Shown here piece by piece: positions 16,306-25,159 of a stretch of 55,367 nucleotides of DNA. Under the pieces are notes generated by a model, which was given only the letters and a program-made list of their open reading frames with translations, had not been told where the DNA came from and ran no database searches. The stretch's first letter is position 1; each line of letters starts with the position of its first letter. Both the position numbers and the translations under genes were made by a program. The stretch lies in NCBI GenBank assembly GCA_003282945.1, contig QBYG01000009.1:1-55367 (forward strand), written 5' to 3'. This stretch comes from Pelagibacteraceae bacterium AG-325-E23. Lineage in GTDB: Bacteria; Pseudomonadota; Alphaproteobacteria; Pelagibacterales; Pelagibacteraceae.

Positions 16306-17723
16306 TACAGCACTCGTTTGGATAAGAGATGATTTTCGAATACAAAATAATGATGCGCTGACTTATGCTTCAAACAAGCATGATATAGTTACGGCAGTAT
16401 TTATTTTTAATAGTAATATTTTTGATCACAAAAGAGAAGCTCAAAAGTGGTGGGTAAGTAAATCCTTAGAAAATTTTAAATCAGATTTAAAAAAATTAAA
16501 TATTGGATTGGAAATAATTAAGGACGATGAAATAAATTTTTTTTCTAAAATAAAATCTAATAGTAAAATATCTGTTTATTGGAATAAAGTTTATGAACCT
16601 ACAGAATTAGAAAAAGATAAAAAAATTGGGACTAATTTTTCAAAAAAAAATATTGATTTTAAATTTTTTAAAGGGAACGTTCTTAATGAATATAATAAAA
16701 TTACAAAAAATGATGGCACACCTTTTAAAGTCTACAGTCCTTTCTGGAGAAATGCAGAGCAATTTTATTTAGAAAGACTGCCTGATAAAATAAGCAAAGT
16801 TAAAAAGTGTAAAAAGATAAACACATTGTTTAAAAACCAAATAAAATCTGAGGATATTTTACCTAGGTCTGATTGGTATAAAAAATTTGAAAAGTATTGG
16901 GTACCTTCTGAGCAAAAAGCTCATGAAAATTTAGATAATTTTGTTAACAAAAGCATACTTAATTATGGTGTTGATCGTGACTTTCCATCAATTAAAGGAA
17001 CGTCATTACTTTCTCCATATATTAGAAATGGACAAATTAATGTTGGAGACATTTGGGAAAAGTGTAAAAAAACTAAAATCAAATAATGTAAGTGTAAAAA
17101 AATATACTAATGAAATTGGTTGGAGAGAGTTTTCGCACAGTCTCATAAATTACTTTCCACAAATGCTAAAGGGAAACTTAAGAAAAGAATTTGATAAGTT
17201 TCCATGGTTAAATAATTCTAAATTTTTAAATGCATGGAAAAAAGGAATGACAGGTTATCCAATTGTTGACGCTGGAATGAGAGAATTGTACGAAACAGGC
17301 TGGATGCATAATAGAATTAGAATGGTTGTTGGATCTTTTCTAGTGAAGCATTTAAGAATTAATTGGAAAGAGGGAGAAAAATATTTCAGAAATTGTCTAC
17401 TTGATTTCAATGAAGCAAATAATGTTGCACAATGGCAATGGGTAGCTGGATGTGGTGCAGATGCAGCGCCATATTTTAGAATTTTCAACCCTATTTTACA
17501 AGGTGAAAAATTTGATAAACAGGGAGAGTATGTAAAAAAATGGGTTCCTGAATTATCAAAAGTTCCTCCAAAATTTATTCACAAACCATGGGAAATGGAA
17601 AAAAAATATCAAGAAGCTATCAATACTATCATAGGTGCTAATTATCCGATGCCAATTGTTATTCATGAAAAAGCAAGGGCTGATGCTTTAAGTGCTTTTC
17701 AATCAATTAAGAAAAAAAATTAG
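16298..17723 (+). pseudogene. phrB: Deoxyribodipyrimidine photolyase, frameshifted
   Basis: The N-terminal part (LVWIRDDFRIQNNDALTYAS; antenna-binding domain) ends in a stop at 17084-17086, while the C-terminal FAD-binding part continues in another frame: GWREFSHSLINYFPQ, GMTGYPIVDAGMRELYETGW, NRIRMVVGSFLVKHL, NNVAQWQWVAGCGADAAPYF. Removing one A from the run of seven at 17066-17072 fuses them smoothly (WEKCKKLKSNNVSVKKY), giving 474 residues, the normal size of CPD photolyases. The intact enzyme repairs UV-induced pyrimidine dimers with blue light, important for surface-ocean cells. One indel in a homopolymer suggests a read error, but true decay is possible. The stop overlaps the opposing yjbQ stop. 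Confidence 0.85.
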
Positions 17724-18139
17724 TCTCCGATAAAATGATGAACCACTGTTCTTGTTGTTGCCTCTAATCTATGCTCGAATAAATAAATACCTTGCCAAGT
17801 TCCTAGCAGTAATTCACTATCTTTTATACTTAAGGAGATTTGATTATTGGTTAATGCAGATTTGATATGGGCTGGCATATCATCTTTTCCCTCAATTGTG
17901 TGGATATACAACTTGTTGTCCATGGGTGCCAATTTATCAAAATAATTAATTAGGTCTTTTTGTACATCTGGATCAGCATTTTCTTGGACAATTAGTGATG
18001 CACTAGTGTGTTGAATGCTTAAATTAATAATTCCATTTTCAAAATTATTTTTATTAATCCATTCAATTGTTTCATTAGTAAACTCATACAGTTTTTGACC
18101 ATTTGTGTGAATGTTTAGATTATAAAATTCTTGCTTCAT
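17720..18139 (-). CDS. yjbQ: YjbQ family (UPF0047) protein
   Basis: 139 residues, the usual size. The family core is clear: INLSIQHTSASLIVQENADP, then YIHTIEGKDDMPAHIKSALT and LLLGTWQGIYLFEHR, with the conserved His of QHTSAS and the HR near the end. These conserved residues line a trimer cleft, and a weak thiamine phosphate synthase activity has been described for family members; the true role is unsettled. It is first past the convergent photolyase and follows zapE by 3 bp in the same strand. Confidence 0.85.
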   Translation of the reverse strand: MKQEFYNLNIHTNGQKLYEFTNETIEWINKNNFENGIINLSIQHTSASLIVQENADPDVQKDLINYFDKLAPMDNKLYIHTIEGKDDMPAHIKSALTNNQISLSIKDSELLLGTWQGIYLFEHRLEATTRTVVHHFIGD

Positions 18140-18142
18140 ACA

Positions 18143-19195
18143 CTAATTGAAATTTTGAGATGTTAGCTCATACAATCGACTAACTGTTCTTTTGAAAGGC
18201 TCATTAATGCTGTCAGCAGACTGGAGTGAATTTAATTCAACTTCTGATTTGATCATCAATGGTATTTTTTTTTCATAAATAATATCGATAAAGGTAATAA
18301 ACCTTTGTTGCTGATTAGAATTACTTTCATTAAAGTTTGGTAAATTTTCAATAAAAATAAAGTCACTTTCGTTCGCAATTTTAATGTAGTCCTCGGATCC
18401 AAAATTTCTATTACAAATTTCGTCAAAAGAAACCTTAAGAACTCTTTCATAAAAGTTTTCAAATACTAATTTGCGTCCCTTAACATCTAATATCTTAGTA
18501 GTTTGTTTTTTATTTTTTGTAGCTTTTCTAAAAGATTTATTAAACTTAAAATTAGATGAATTATCTATTGGCGATAAAAATCGACTTAAATTTATATTTT
18601 TTGTAGCTCTATAATCTTCTTCAATATTAAGTTCTAATTCGGAGCAATTATTTTTTAAAATATTTAAAAAAGGGATGAATTGATCTCTTTGTAATCCGTT
18701 TTTATATAAATCTTTAATATTTGTATTTGAGGAAAAAATAACTTTTATATTTTCATTAAATATTCTTTCAAATAATTTACCTAAGATCATAGCATCAACA
18801 ATATTTGTTACCTGAAATTCGTCAAAATATAATATTTTTGTTTTGTCACTTAAATTTTTAACAAATTTTTTTAACCCATTGTCATTATCTTTCTTTTTAT
18901 TTTCAAATATAAAGTCATGAAATTCAACCATAAACTCATTAAAGTGTAATCTTGATTTTTTTTCTTTTAAACTTTCAAAAAAAAAATTTAAAATCATAGT
19001 TTTACCTACACCTACATCACCAACTAAATAAAAGCCTAATTTATTTTTTTTATCTTTGAATAATTTTTTAATAAATGACTGATTGAAGTTAAGATTGTAA
19101 TATTCGCTTAATTTTTGGACTATTATTATTTGATTTTCGTTTATTTCTAAGTCCTTATCTTTGCAGTATTTAAGATAAGATTTTTTCAAACTCAT
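18143..19195 (-). CDS. zapE: Cell division protein ZapE / AFG1-like ATPase
   Basis: 350 residues of the AFG1/ZapE AAA family. Walker A is GDVGVGKTM, Walker B is ILYFDEFQVTNIVDAMILG, followed by FSSNTNIKDLYKNGLQRDQFIP. In Proteobacteria ZapE is a peripheral ATPase that acts on the FtsZ ring late in division or under stress. The start (ATG 19195) overlaps the cupin stop as ATGA, indicating coupled translation. In many alphaproteobacteria it neighbours the sdh/mdh genes; here it neighbours bamB and acnA. Confidence 0.87.
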   Translation of the reverse strand: MSLKKSYLKYCKDKDLEINENQIIIVQKLSEYYNLNFNQSFIKKLFKDKKNKLGFYLVGDVGVGKTMILNFFFESLKEKKSRLHFNEFMVEFHDFIFENKKKDNDNGLKKFVKNLSDKTKILYFDEFQVTNIVDAMILGKLFERIFNENIKVIFSSNTNIKDLYKNGLQRDQFIPFLNILKNNCSELELNIEEDYRATKNINLSRFLSPIDNSSNFKFNKSFRKATKNKKQTTKILDVKGRKLVFENFYERVLKVSFDEICNRNFGSEDYIKIANESDFIFIENLPNFNESNSNQQQRFITFIDIIYEKKIPLMIKSEVELNSLQSADSINEPFKRTVSRLYELTSQNFN

Positions 19196-19620
19196 TTTTT
19201 TGTTTTAAAATCTATTCCATATTCCGATCTTGGTCCTTTTCTCAAACCATATGGTCCTGCTAAAAAAATTGTCATTGGTCTAGTTCCTGGCTCTAAGTCT
19301 ACTCTATGGAAATTATTGGCTGACCTAAATCCTATATATCCTGGTGCTCGCCAAACTTTTCCTTTTTTTAATGTTTCCCAATATCCTCCTCTTAAAATGA
19401 TTGTGATGTAAGGAAACAAATGATTATGAACACCATCACCATGATCATCGTCTAACATTTCATGGATCAGTATGTTAAATGGGAACCATTTTGGTCTATG
19501 ACGAAATAATAGATAATATCTATTCATCCAAGGTTTTGCTTTATCAAACTCTGGGTGTGAGGGACCTCTATCTAAGACTACTTTTTTTCTTCCTAATTTT
19601 TCAAGAATTTTTAAGAACAT
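19192..19620 (-). CDS. Small cupin-fold protein
   Basis: 142 residues. HEMLDDDHGDGVHNHLFPYI followed by ILRGGYWETLKKGKVWRAPGYIGFRSANNFHRVDLEPG has the two cupin half-motifs with histidines suited to metal binding (D-H-x3-VHNH, then HRV). The N-terminal region holds WMNRYYLLFRHRPKWFPFN. The substrate is unknown; it resembles the sugar- or cysteine-dioxygenase-like single-domain cupins of alphaproteobacteria. It overlaps bamB by one base and zapE by four, so it belongs to the same operon. Confidence 0.7.
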   Translation of the reverse strand: MFLKILEKLGRKKVVLDRGPSHPEFDKAKPWMNRYYLLFRHRPKWFPFNILIHEMLDDDHGDGVHNHLFPYITIILRGGYWETLKKGKVWRAPGYIGFRSANNFHRVDLEPGTRPMTIFLAGPYGLRKGPRSEYGIDFKTKK

Positions 19621-20891
19621 TACTCAATTTTGGCTAATGCATTATCTTTTATTAAATACATGCTATTGTTAAGAATGTATGGTCTAGATATTTTTGAATT
19701 ATTAAATTTTTTAATGTTTTCTTGAATGCCTGTAGAAGAATTAATAGTTACCAATCTACCATTACTTAATGATACATAAATCTTATTTTTAGCATGTATA
19801 AATCCAATCGGCTTAATTTCAAGTTTGTCTTTAAAGCTCTTTAATATATCAGTAATTCTTATAATATTACCAGTTGGGTCATCAATAATAAAAAGATATC
19901 CTTCATTTGATACTGTAAAAATTAAATTTTCAATAATAGTTGGTCTCAAACTTGAATTTATTGATTGAGCCCATTTTACAGTTCCTGTTCTAGCATCAAT
20001 AGAAAAAAATTCATTTTTGTTATTAGAAAAATAAATAGTATTGTTTTCAAACACTAGATCTGAATTCTCAAGGCTAAATGCATTTTGATATATTGTATTT
20101 GTTTGCGTGGGTGTTTGCCAAAATAAACTACCATTGTTTACATCAAGAGCTGTGACATCACCTAAATTGTTTACAAAAAAAATAATTTTATCCTTTATAA
20201 TTATTGATAATTTTTTTTCTGATTTTATAAATGAGTTTTCAGTTTGAAAATTCCATAGTTCCTTTCCATTTTTTGAAGAAATAGCTCTTATAACGTTATC
20301 AAAATCGATTGTATAAAATTTATCTTGAAATACATTAATATTAGAATTAAACGATGAATTACTGTATCTAGACCATAAAATTTTTCCTGAATTTAAATCA
20401 ACAGAATATATTTTTGATAAATTATCATTTACAATTAACTTGTTATCTATTTGAGCAAAATATAAAATTGGATTAAGTTTTTTTTCTTTTTTATTATAAT
20501 TATTTATTTTCCATATCTCTTTTAGATCTTGATTTAATTTAAATATAGTGCCTTTTCCATTAAAAAATATTATTTCATCAGAATTAGTAAAAAATAACTC
20601 AGGTTGATAAAATTCAAATTTTTTAATTTTACTAAATTTATAATTTGATATTTTTGTAAAATTTGTATCAAAGTTAATATTACCATTGCTATTAGTCTTG
20701 TTGTTCTGAAATGGCTTATTTTTAAACCTAATTAAAGATTTTATTTTTAAATCAGGATTTAGTTCTTTTTTTATTGGTTCTATTTTTTCAAAGATATTTA
20801 TTGATGTATCTTTGATTTCGTTATCTTTTTTAGAAAGGCTACAGCTAGTTATAAAAATAAAAATTAATATATATAAAAATCTTTTACTCAC
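19620..20891 (-). CDS. bamB: Outer membrane assembly lipoprotein BamB-like (PQQ repeats)
   Basis: 423 residues from a GTG at 20891. The N-terminus FLYILIFIFITSC is a lipoprotein signal with Cys as the lipidation site. Then repeated beta-propeller blades of the PQQ type follow (SVDLNSGKILWSRYS, AISSKNGKELWNFQTE, ALDVNNGSLFWQTPTQ, SIDARTGTVKWAQS, IIDDPTGNIIRITD). BamB is the propeller subunit of the BAM complex that inserts beta-barrel proteins. Asn/Lys/Ile content is very high, as expected for AT-rich DNA. The gene upstream, a membrane TPR-like protein, is the usual partner in alphaproteobacteria. Confidence 0.82.
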   Translation of the reverse strand: MSKRFLYILIFIFITSCSLSKKDNEIKDTSINIFEKIEPIKKELNPDLKIKSLIRFKNKPFQNNKTNSNGNINFDTNFTKISNYKFSKIKKFEFYQPELFFTNSDEIIFFNGKGTIFKLNQDLKEIWKINNYNKKEKKLNPILYFAQIDNKLIVNDNLSKIYSVDLNSGKILWSRYSNSSFNSNINVFQDKFYTIDFDNVIRAISSKNGKELWNFQTENSFIKSEKKLSIIIKDKIIFFVNNLGDVTALDVNNGSLFWQTPTQTNTIYQNAFSLENSDLVFENNTIYFSNNKNEFFSIDARTGTVKWAQSINSSLRPTIIENLIFTVSNEGYLFIIDDPTGNIIRITDILKSFKDKLEIKPIGFIHAKNKIYVSLSNGRLVTINSSTGIQENIKKFNNSKISRPYILNNSMYLIKDNALAKIE

Positions 20892-21528
20892 CGAATTCAG
20901 AACGCAATCTTCTTTGAACTTCTAGTTTAATTTTAGGGCTTACATTTTCTATATTCATAATTTGATCAAAAAAATCTTTGGACTTTTGTTTTTGATTTTT
21001 TGCTAAGTAAAACTCAGCCATAAGATATAGTGCTTGCGGTTTCCATATACTCTCTGATTTTATTACTGGATTAAGAATATTTAATAATTCGTTTTCTTGA
21101 ACAAATTCTGAATTAAATAGACCCTTCTTGTAGATAGTTAAATTTTTAATTTCTTTATCAAGCGATACTTCATTTATAAGAAGGTCAAAATATGAATTTA
21201 TTTCGTCACTTGAGTTAATTAAATCTTTATCAAGTAAGAAAAAAAAAGCTAATGGGGAATATGTTTTATCTTTAGTGTTTATGATTTCTATTAAGTTGAT
21301 ATTTATATTTTCTTTTTTTCCTGTCTCGAAATTTATAATAATTGAATTAAATTTATTCGCTAATTTTTCTTTACTACTAGACTTGAACTCTTGATAGCCA
21401 AAAAAGGTGATTAATATAAAAATTATTAATATTAATGAAGTTATTAATTGTTTTTTTTTTGCTATTAAAAAATTTTTAAATTTTTCAATTCTTGTATTTG
21501 TATTAATAATTTCTATTTCTTCATCCAT
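20884..21528 (-). CDS. Membrane-anchored TPR-like protein (YfgM-like)
   Basis: 214 residues. A cytoplasmic N-terminus (EIEIINTNTRIEKFKNFLIA) is followed by one transmembrane helix (LITSLILIIFILITFFGYQEF) and a helical periplasmic domain with repeat-like spacing (IWKPQALYLMAEFYLAKNQK...). This is the plan of YfgM, a periplasmic chaperone-associated protein encoded next to bamB in many Proteobacteria. It overlaps bamB by 8 bp and acnA by 8 bp. Sequence conservation is low, so the family call rests largely on position and topology. Confidence 0.65.
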   Translation of the reverse strand: MDEEIEIINTNTRIEKFKNFLIAKKKQLITSLILIIFILITFFGYQEFKSSSKEKLANKFNSIIINFETGKKENININLIEIINTKDKTYSPLAFFFLLDKDLINSSDEINSYFDLLINEVSLDKEIKNLTIYKKGLFNSEFVQENELLNILNPVIKSESIWKPQALYLMAEFYLAKNQKQKSKDFFDQIMNIENVSPKIKLEVQRRLRSEFGE

Positions 21529-24196
21529 TTATCATATTCCTTAGAACATATTGTAGAATACCACCGTTCTTATAGTATTCTAATTCATTTTTAGTGTCTA
21601 TTCTGCACAACAATTTAATTTTTTTAATGTCACCAGTCGCGTATTTGATCTCAACCTCTAAATGATCGCCTGGATTAATTCCTTTCTCAAGTCCTAATAC
21701 TGATATTAATTCTGAACCTTTTAAGTTTAAATTCTGTCTATTCATATTTTCTACAAACTGCAAAGGTAAAACACCCATTCCTATAAGATTTGATCTATGT
21801 ATTCTCTCAAAACTTTCAGCAATTACAACTTTTACACCTAATAATTTTGTTCCTTTTGCTGCCCAATCTCTTGAAGAACCAGTTCCATATTCTTTTCCAC
21901 CAAATACTACTAAATCAGTTCCTCTTTTTTTATATTCAACAACAGCATCATAAATAGGCATTACTTTTTCTTCAGGATATAATTTAGTGAACCCTCCCTC
22001 CGTACCTGGAGCCATTTCATTTTTAATTCTGATATTAGCAAATGTTCCTCTCATCATGACCTCATGATTTCCTCTTCTTGCACCATAGGAGTTATAATCC
22101 TTTGGTAAAATTTGATGCTTCATAAAATAATTCCCTGTTGGGCTTTCTTTTTGAATGCTGCCTGCTGGCGAAATGTGATCAGTTGTTACCATGTCTCCTA
22201 AAATTAATAACGGTCTAGCATCTTTTATTTCCTTAAAACCCTCTGGTTCATCTGGTAAATTTTCAAAGAACGGTGGTTTTTTTACATATGTAGAATTTTC
22301 TTCCCAATTATAAATACTTCCTTTTTCCACTTTAATTTTTTGCCATTGCTCTGGTCCCTCTGAGACATTTGAATATCTGTTCACGAACATTTCTGGGTTT
22401 AAAGATTGTTTGAGAGTGTCTTCTATCTCTTTATTTGAAGGCCAAATGTCTTTTAGATAAACATCTTGTCCTTTGCTATCTTTTCCTAATGGTTCTTTGT
22501 ATAAGTCCATCCTCATAGATCCAGCAATTGCGTAAGCTACAACAAGAGGAGGTGAAGCTAAATAATTTGCTTTTACTAATGGAGAAATTCTTCCTTCAAA
22601 GTTTCTATTTCCCGACAAAACTGAAACTGCATATAAATTATTCTCTCTAACAGCATCAGAAATATTATCTGGCAAAGGTCCAGAGTTACCAATACAAGTA
22701 GTGCAACCATAACCGACTAAATTAAAACCTAATTCATCTAAATATTTGCTTAAACCCGCTTTATCTAAGTAGTCAGTAACAACTTGTGATCCAGGTGCTA
22801 ATGAAGTTTTAACCCAAGGTCTAACATTTAAGCCTTTTTCAATTGCATTTTTGGCTAATAGTCCTGCACCAATTAATACATTTGGATTGGAGGTATTCGT
22901 ACATGATGTAATTGCTGCTATTAGTATATATCCATCTTTTATCTCAAAATCTGTGTTTTTAACTTTTGCTGCTGTTGGATCAGTTTTTTTACATACATCT
23001 TCAAAAACTTTTATAAAATTTTTTGATGCCTCTGTTAAAAGAACTTTGTCTTGTGGTCTTTTTGGCCCAGAAATTGTTGGAACCACTGTAGACATATCTA
23101 GAGATAAAGTATCAGTGAAAACAATGTCTTCGCTTGCCCACAAATTTTGTTCTTTTGCGTATTTTTCTACGATTTGAATGTTCTCTTTTGACCTTCCTGA
23201 AAATTCTAAGTATTTTAATGTTTCTTCATCAATTGGAAAAAAACCACATGTGGCACCATACTCAGGCGCCATGTTTGCAATAGTTGCTCTATCAGCAAGT
23301 GTTAGATTTTTTAGACCTTCTCCATAAAATTCTACAAATTTACCAACTACACCTTTGTCTCTTAACATTTTGACTACTGTTAAAACTAAGTCTGTAGCGG
23401 TTGTGCCTTCTGGAAGCTTATTTTTCATTTCAAAACCAACCACTTCCGGTATCAACATTGATATAGGTTGTCCCAGCATACCCGCTTCTGCTTCAATTCC
23501 TCCTACTCCCCAACCTAGTACTGATAAACCGTTGACCATTGTAGTATGACTATCAGTTCCAACTAGAGTATCTGGAAATAAATACTCCTTATCTTCAAAT
23601 TTTTCATTCCAAACTACTTTTGATAAATATTCTAAGTTTACTTGGTGACAGATTCCTGTGCCTGGAGGAACAATTCTAAAATTATTAAAAGCCTGCTGAC
23701 CCCATTTTAAAAAAGAATATCTTTCAAAATTTCTATCAAACTCAATATCGACATTTTCTTTTAATGAATTCTTAGTTGCAAACTTATCAACTTGAACAGA
23801 ATGATCTATTACAAGATCAACTGAAGAAAGAGGATTGATGGTATCTGGATCTTTATTCTTTTCCTTAACTGTATCTCTCATTGCAGCCAAATCAGCCACA
23901 GCAGGAATTCCTGTATAGTCCTGCAGAAGCACTCTTGCTGGCCTATATGCAATTTCGGTTTTGGATTTTTTTGAATTTAACCATTCTTTAATTGCTAGAA
24001 TTTGTTCTTTGTTGACCGTTACATTGTCTTCATATCTAAGAAGATTTTCAAGCAAGACTTTTATTGATTTTGGTAATTTATTTATCCCACCTAAACCATT
24101 TTTCTCTGCTTCTTTTAGTGAATAAAAAGAATAATTTTTTCCATTTATTGACAATTCCTTTAGACAATTAAATGAATTTTGGTTTCCTGGTTTCAT
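21521..24196 (-). CDS. acnA: Aconitate hydratase A
   Basis: 891 residues, standard AcnA length. Landmarks include LLQDYTGIPAVADLAAMRD, DLVIDHSVQVD, PDTLVGTDSHTTMVNGLSVLGWGVGGIE split across the active site, the cluster cysteines in AAITSCTNTSNP and VGYGCTTCIGNSGPL, and GSSRDWAAKGTKLLGV in the swivel domain. It isomerises citrate and isocitrate through a [4Fe-4S] cluster in the TCA cycle. The gene heads an acnA-TPR-bamB-cupin-zapE-yjbQ row on the minus strand. No frameshift. Confidence 0.96.
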   Translation of the reverse strand: MKPGNQNSFNCLKELSINGKNYSFYSLKEAEKNGLGGINKLPKSIKVLLENLLRYEDNVTVNKEQILAIKEWLNSKKSKTEIAYRPARVLLQDYTGIPAVADLAAMRDTVKEKNKDPDTINPLSSVDLVIDHSVQVDKFATKNSLKENVDIEFDRNFERYSFLKWGQQAFNNFRIVPPGTGICHQVNLEYLSKVVWNEKFEDKEYLFPDTLVGTDSHTTMVNGLSVLGWGVGGIEAEAGMLGQPISMLIPEVVGFEMKNKLPEGTTATDLVLTVVKMLRDKGVVGKFVEFYGEGLKNLTLADRATIANMAPEYGATCGFFPIDEETLKYLEFSGRSKENIQIVEKYAKEQNLWASEDIVFTDTLSLDMSTVVPTISGPKRPQDKVLLTEASKNFIKVFEDVCKKTDPTAAKVKNTDFEIKDGYILIAAITSCTNTSNPNVLIGAGLLAKNAIEKGLNVRPWVKTSLAPGSQVVTDYLDKAGLSKYLDELGFNLVGYGCTTCIGNSGPLPDNISDAVRENNLYAVSVLSGNRNFEGRISPLVKANYLASPPLVVAYAIAGSMRMDLYKEPLGKDSKGQDVYLKDIWPSNKEIEDTLKQSLNPEMFVNRYSNVSEGPEQWQKIKVEKGSIYNWEENSTYVKKPPFFENLPDEPEGFKEIKDARPLLILGDMVTTDHISPAGSIQKESPTGNYFMKHQILPKDYNSYGARRGNHEVMMRGTFANIRIKNEMAPGTEGGFTKLYPEEKVMPIYDAVVEYKKRGTDLVVFGGKEYGTGSSRDWAAKGTKLLGVKVVIAESFERIHRSNLIGMGVLPLQFVENMNRQNLNLKGSELISVLGLEKGINPGDHLEVEIKYATGDIKKIKLLCRIDTKNELEYYKNGGILQYVLRNMING

Positions 24197-24199
24197 AAT

Positions 24200-24790
24200 T
24201 TAGTAATAAAAAGTTGCAATACAGCTTAATAAGAGTGCCGACATAACATAATTAAACCATTTAATAAATTTCTCATTTGTCGCGAATTTCCTCATAAATT
24301 TTCCAATTATAGTCCAAAAAATAATACTAATAACTGCAAACAAAAAGGCAATGCTTAATAGCCAAATTGAATATGAAATAAAGTTACCACCAGATTCTAC
24401 ATAGGTAGAGACTGCAATTATAGCAACAATTACTCCTTTGGGATTTAGAAATTGATATAGAAATGTTTCAACAAAATTCACAGGTTTTAGATTATCATTT
24501 TCACTTGATGATTTTGAAAATGATATTTTATATGACAAATATATTAAAAAAATTGTGCCTGTTAAAATTAAACCTTTTTGAAGTATTGGATAAAGCTTAA
24601 ATATATTTATTAAACCAAAATTAATTACTGCTAGCATAAATGTAAATCCAAAAATTACTCCTAACATTAAAGGAATAGTTTTTTTAAATCCGTGATTAAA
24701 CCCAGAGTGAGAAGCAACAATATTATTTGGTCCTGGAGAACAGCTAGTAACAAACATAAACAAACATAGAGACAGTAATTCGGGGTGCAT
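24200..24790 (-). CDS. LysE/RhtB-type amino acid exporter
   Basis: 196 residues with about six hydrophobic segments. The N-terminal FVTSCSPGPNNIVASHSGF matches the conserved G-P-x-N signature of the LysE family, followed by GFKKTIPLMLGVIFGF and FLYQFLNPKGVIVAI. It probably exports an amino acid or derivative across the inner membrane; the substrate cannot be assigned. It lies 3 bp upstream of acnA and 2 bp after csaA in the same direction. Confidence 0.82.
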   Translation of the reverse strand: MHPELLSLCLFMFVTSCSPGPNNIVASHSGFNHGFKKTIPLMLGVIFGFTFMLAVINFGLINIFKLYPILQKGLILTGTIFLIYLSYKISFSKSSSENDNLKPVNFVETFLYQFLNPKGVIVAIIAVSTYVESGGNFISYSIWLLSIAFLFAVISIIFWTIIGKFMRKFATNEKFIKWFNYVMSALLLSCIATFYY

Positions 24791-24792
24791 GT

Positions 24793-25134
24793 TTAAGCTA
24801 CAGGCAAACCATTTTCTACTTTTTGGGATGGATGAACAAGAACAACTTTGCCTTCCTCGTCTATAGAACCAAGTATTAAAACCTGAGATACAATACCTGC
24901 TATATTTTTTTCGGGGAAGTTACATATTCCAACTACTTGTTTTCCAACTAAATTTTCCTCATTATAATAATGAGTTATCTGTGCTGATGATTGCTTAATT
25001 CCTATTTCTTTGCCAAAGTCAACCTCAACAACAAGAGATGGTTTCCTTGCTTTTTCATTTTTTTTTACCGATATTACAGTTCCTACTCTGATATCTACTT
25101 TGTCATAAATGTCGTAGGTTATTTGTTCTTTCAT
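24793..25134 (-). CDS. csaA: CsaA-type tRNA-binding domain protein
   Basis: 113 residues, the length of CsaA. VDIRVGTVISVKKNEKARKP, DFGKEIGIKQSSAQITHYY, LVGKQVVGICNFPEKNIAG and the C-terminal VVLVHPSQKVENGLPVA are the OB-fold motifs of the family shared with MetRS and EMAP-II tails. It binds tRNA and has been linked to chaperone-like, export-supporting activity. It is transcribed divergently from argE over a 25-bp gap. Confidence 0.9.
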   Translation of the reverse strand: MKEQITYDIYDKVDIRVGTVISVKKNEKARKPSLVVEVDFGKEIGIKQSSAQITHYYNEENLVGKQVVGICNFPEKNIAGIVSQVLILGSIDEEGKVVLVHPSQKVENGLPVA

Positions 25135-25150
25135 AGATTTAATATATAAT
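25123..25150 (+). promoter_or_regulatory. Possible promoter for argE within the csaA/argE divergent gap
   Basis: TATAAT at 25145-25150 with TTGTTC at 25123-25128 (16-bp spacer; the -35 lies inside csaA) precedes the argE ATG at 25160. The predicted start would be within a few bases of the ATG, giving a near-leaderless message. The complementary strand also has TATATT, so the same AT block may serve both genes. Confidence 0.35.
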
Positions 25151-25159
25151 TAAAAACAA

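Noticed and set aside
16941-17723. A second independent photolyase-like gene
   Set aside because: It overlaps the first half in another frame, and a single-base correction unites both into one normal-length photolyase.
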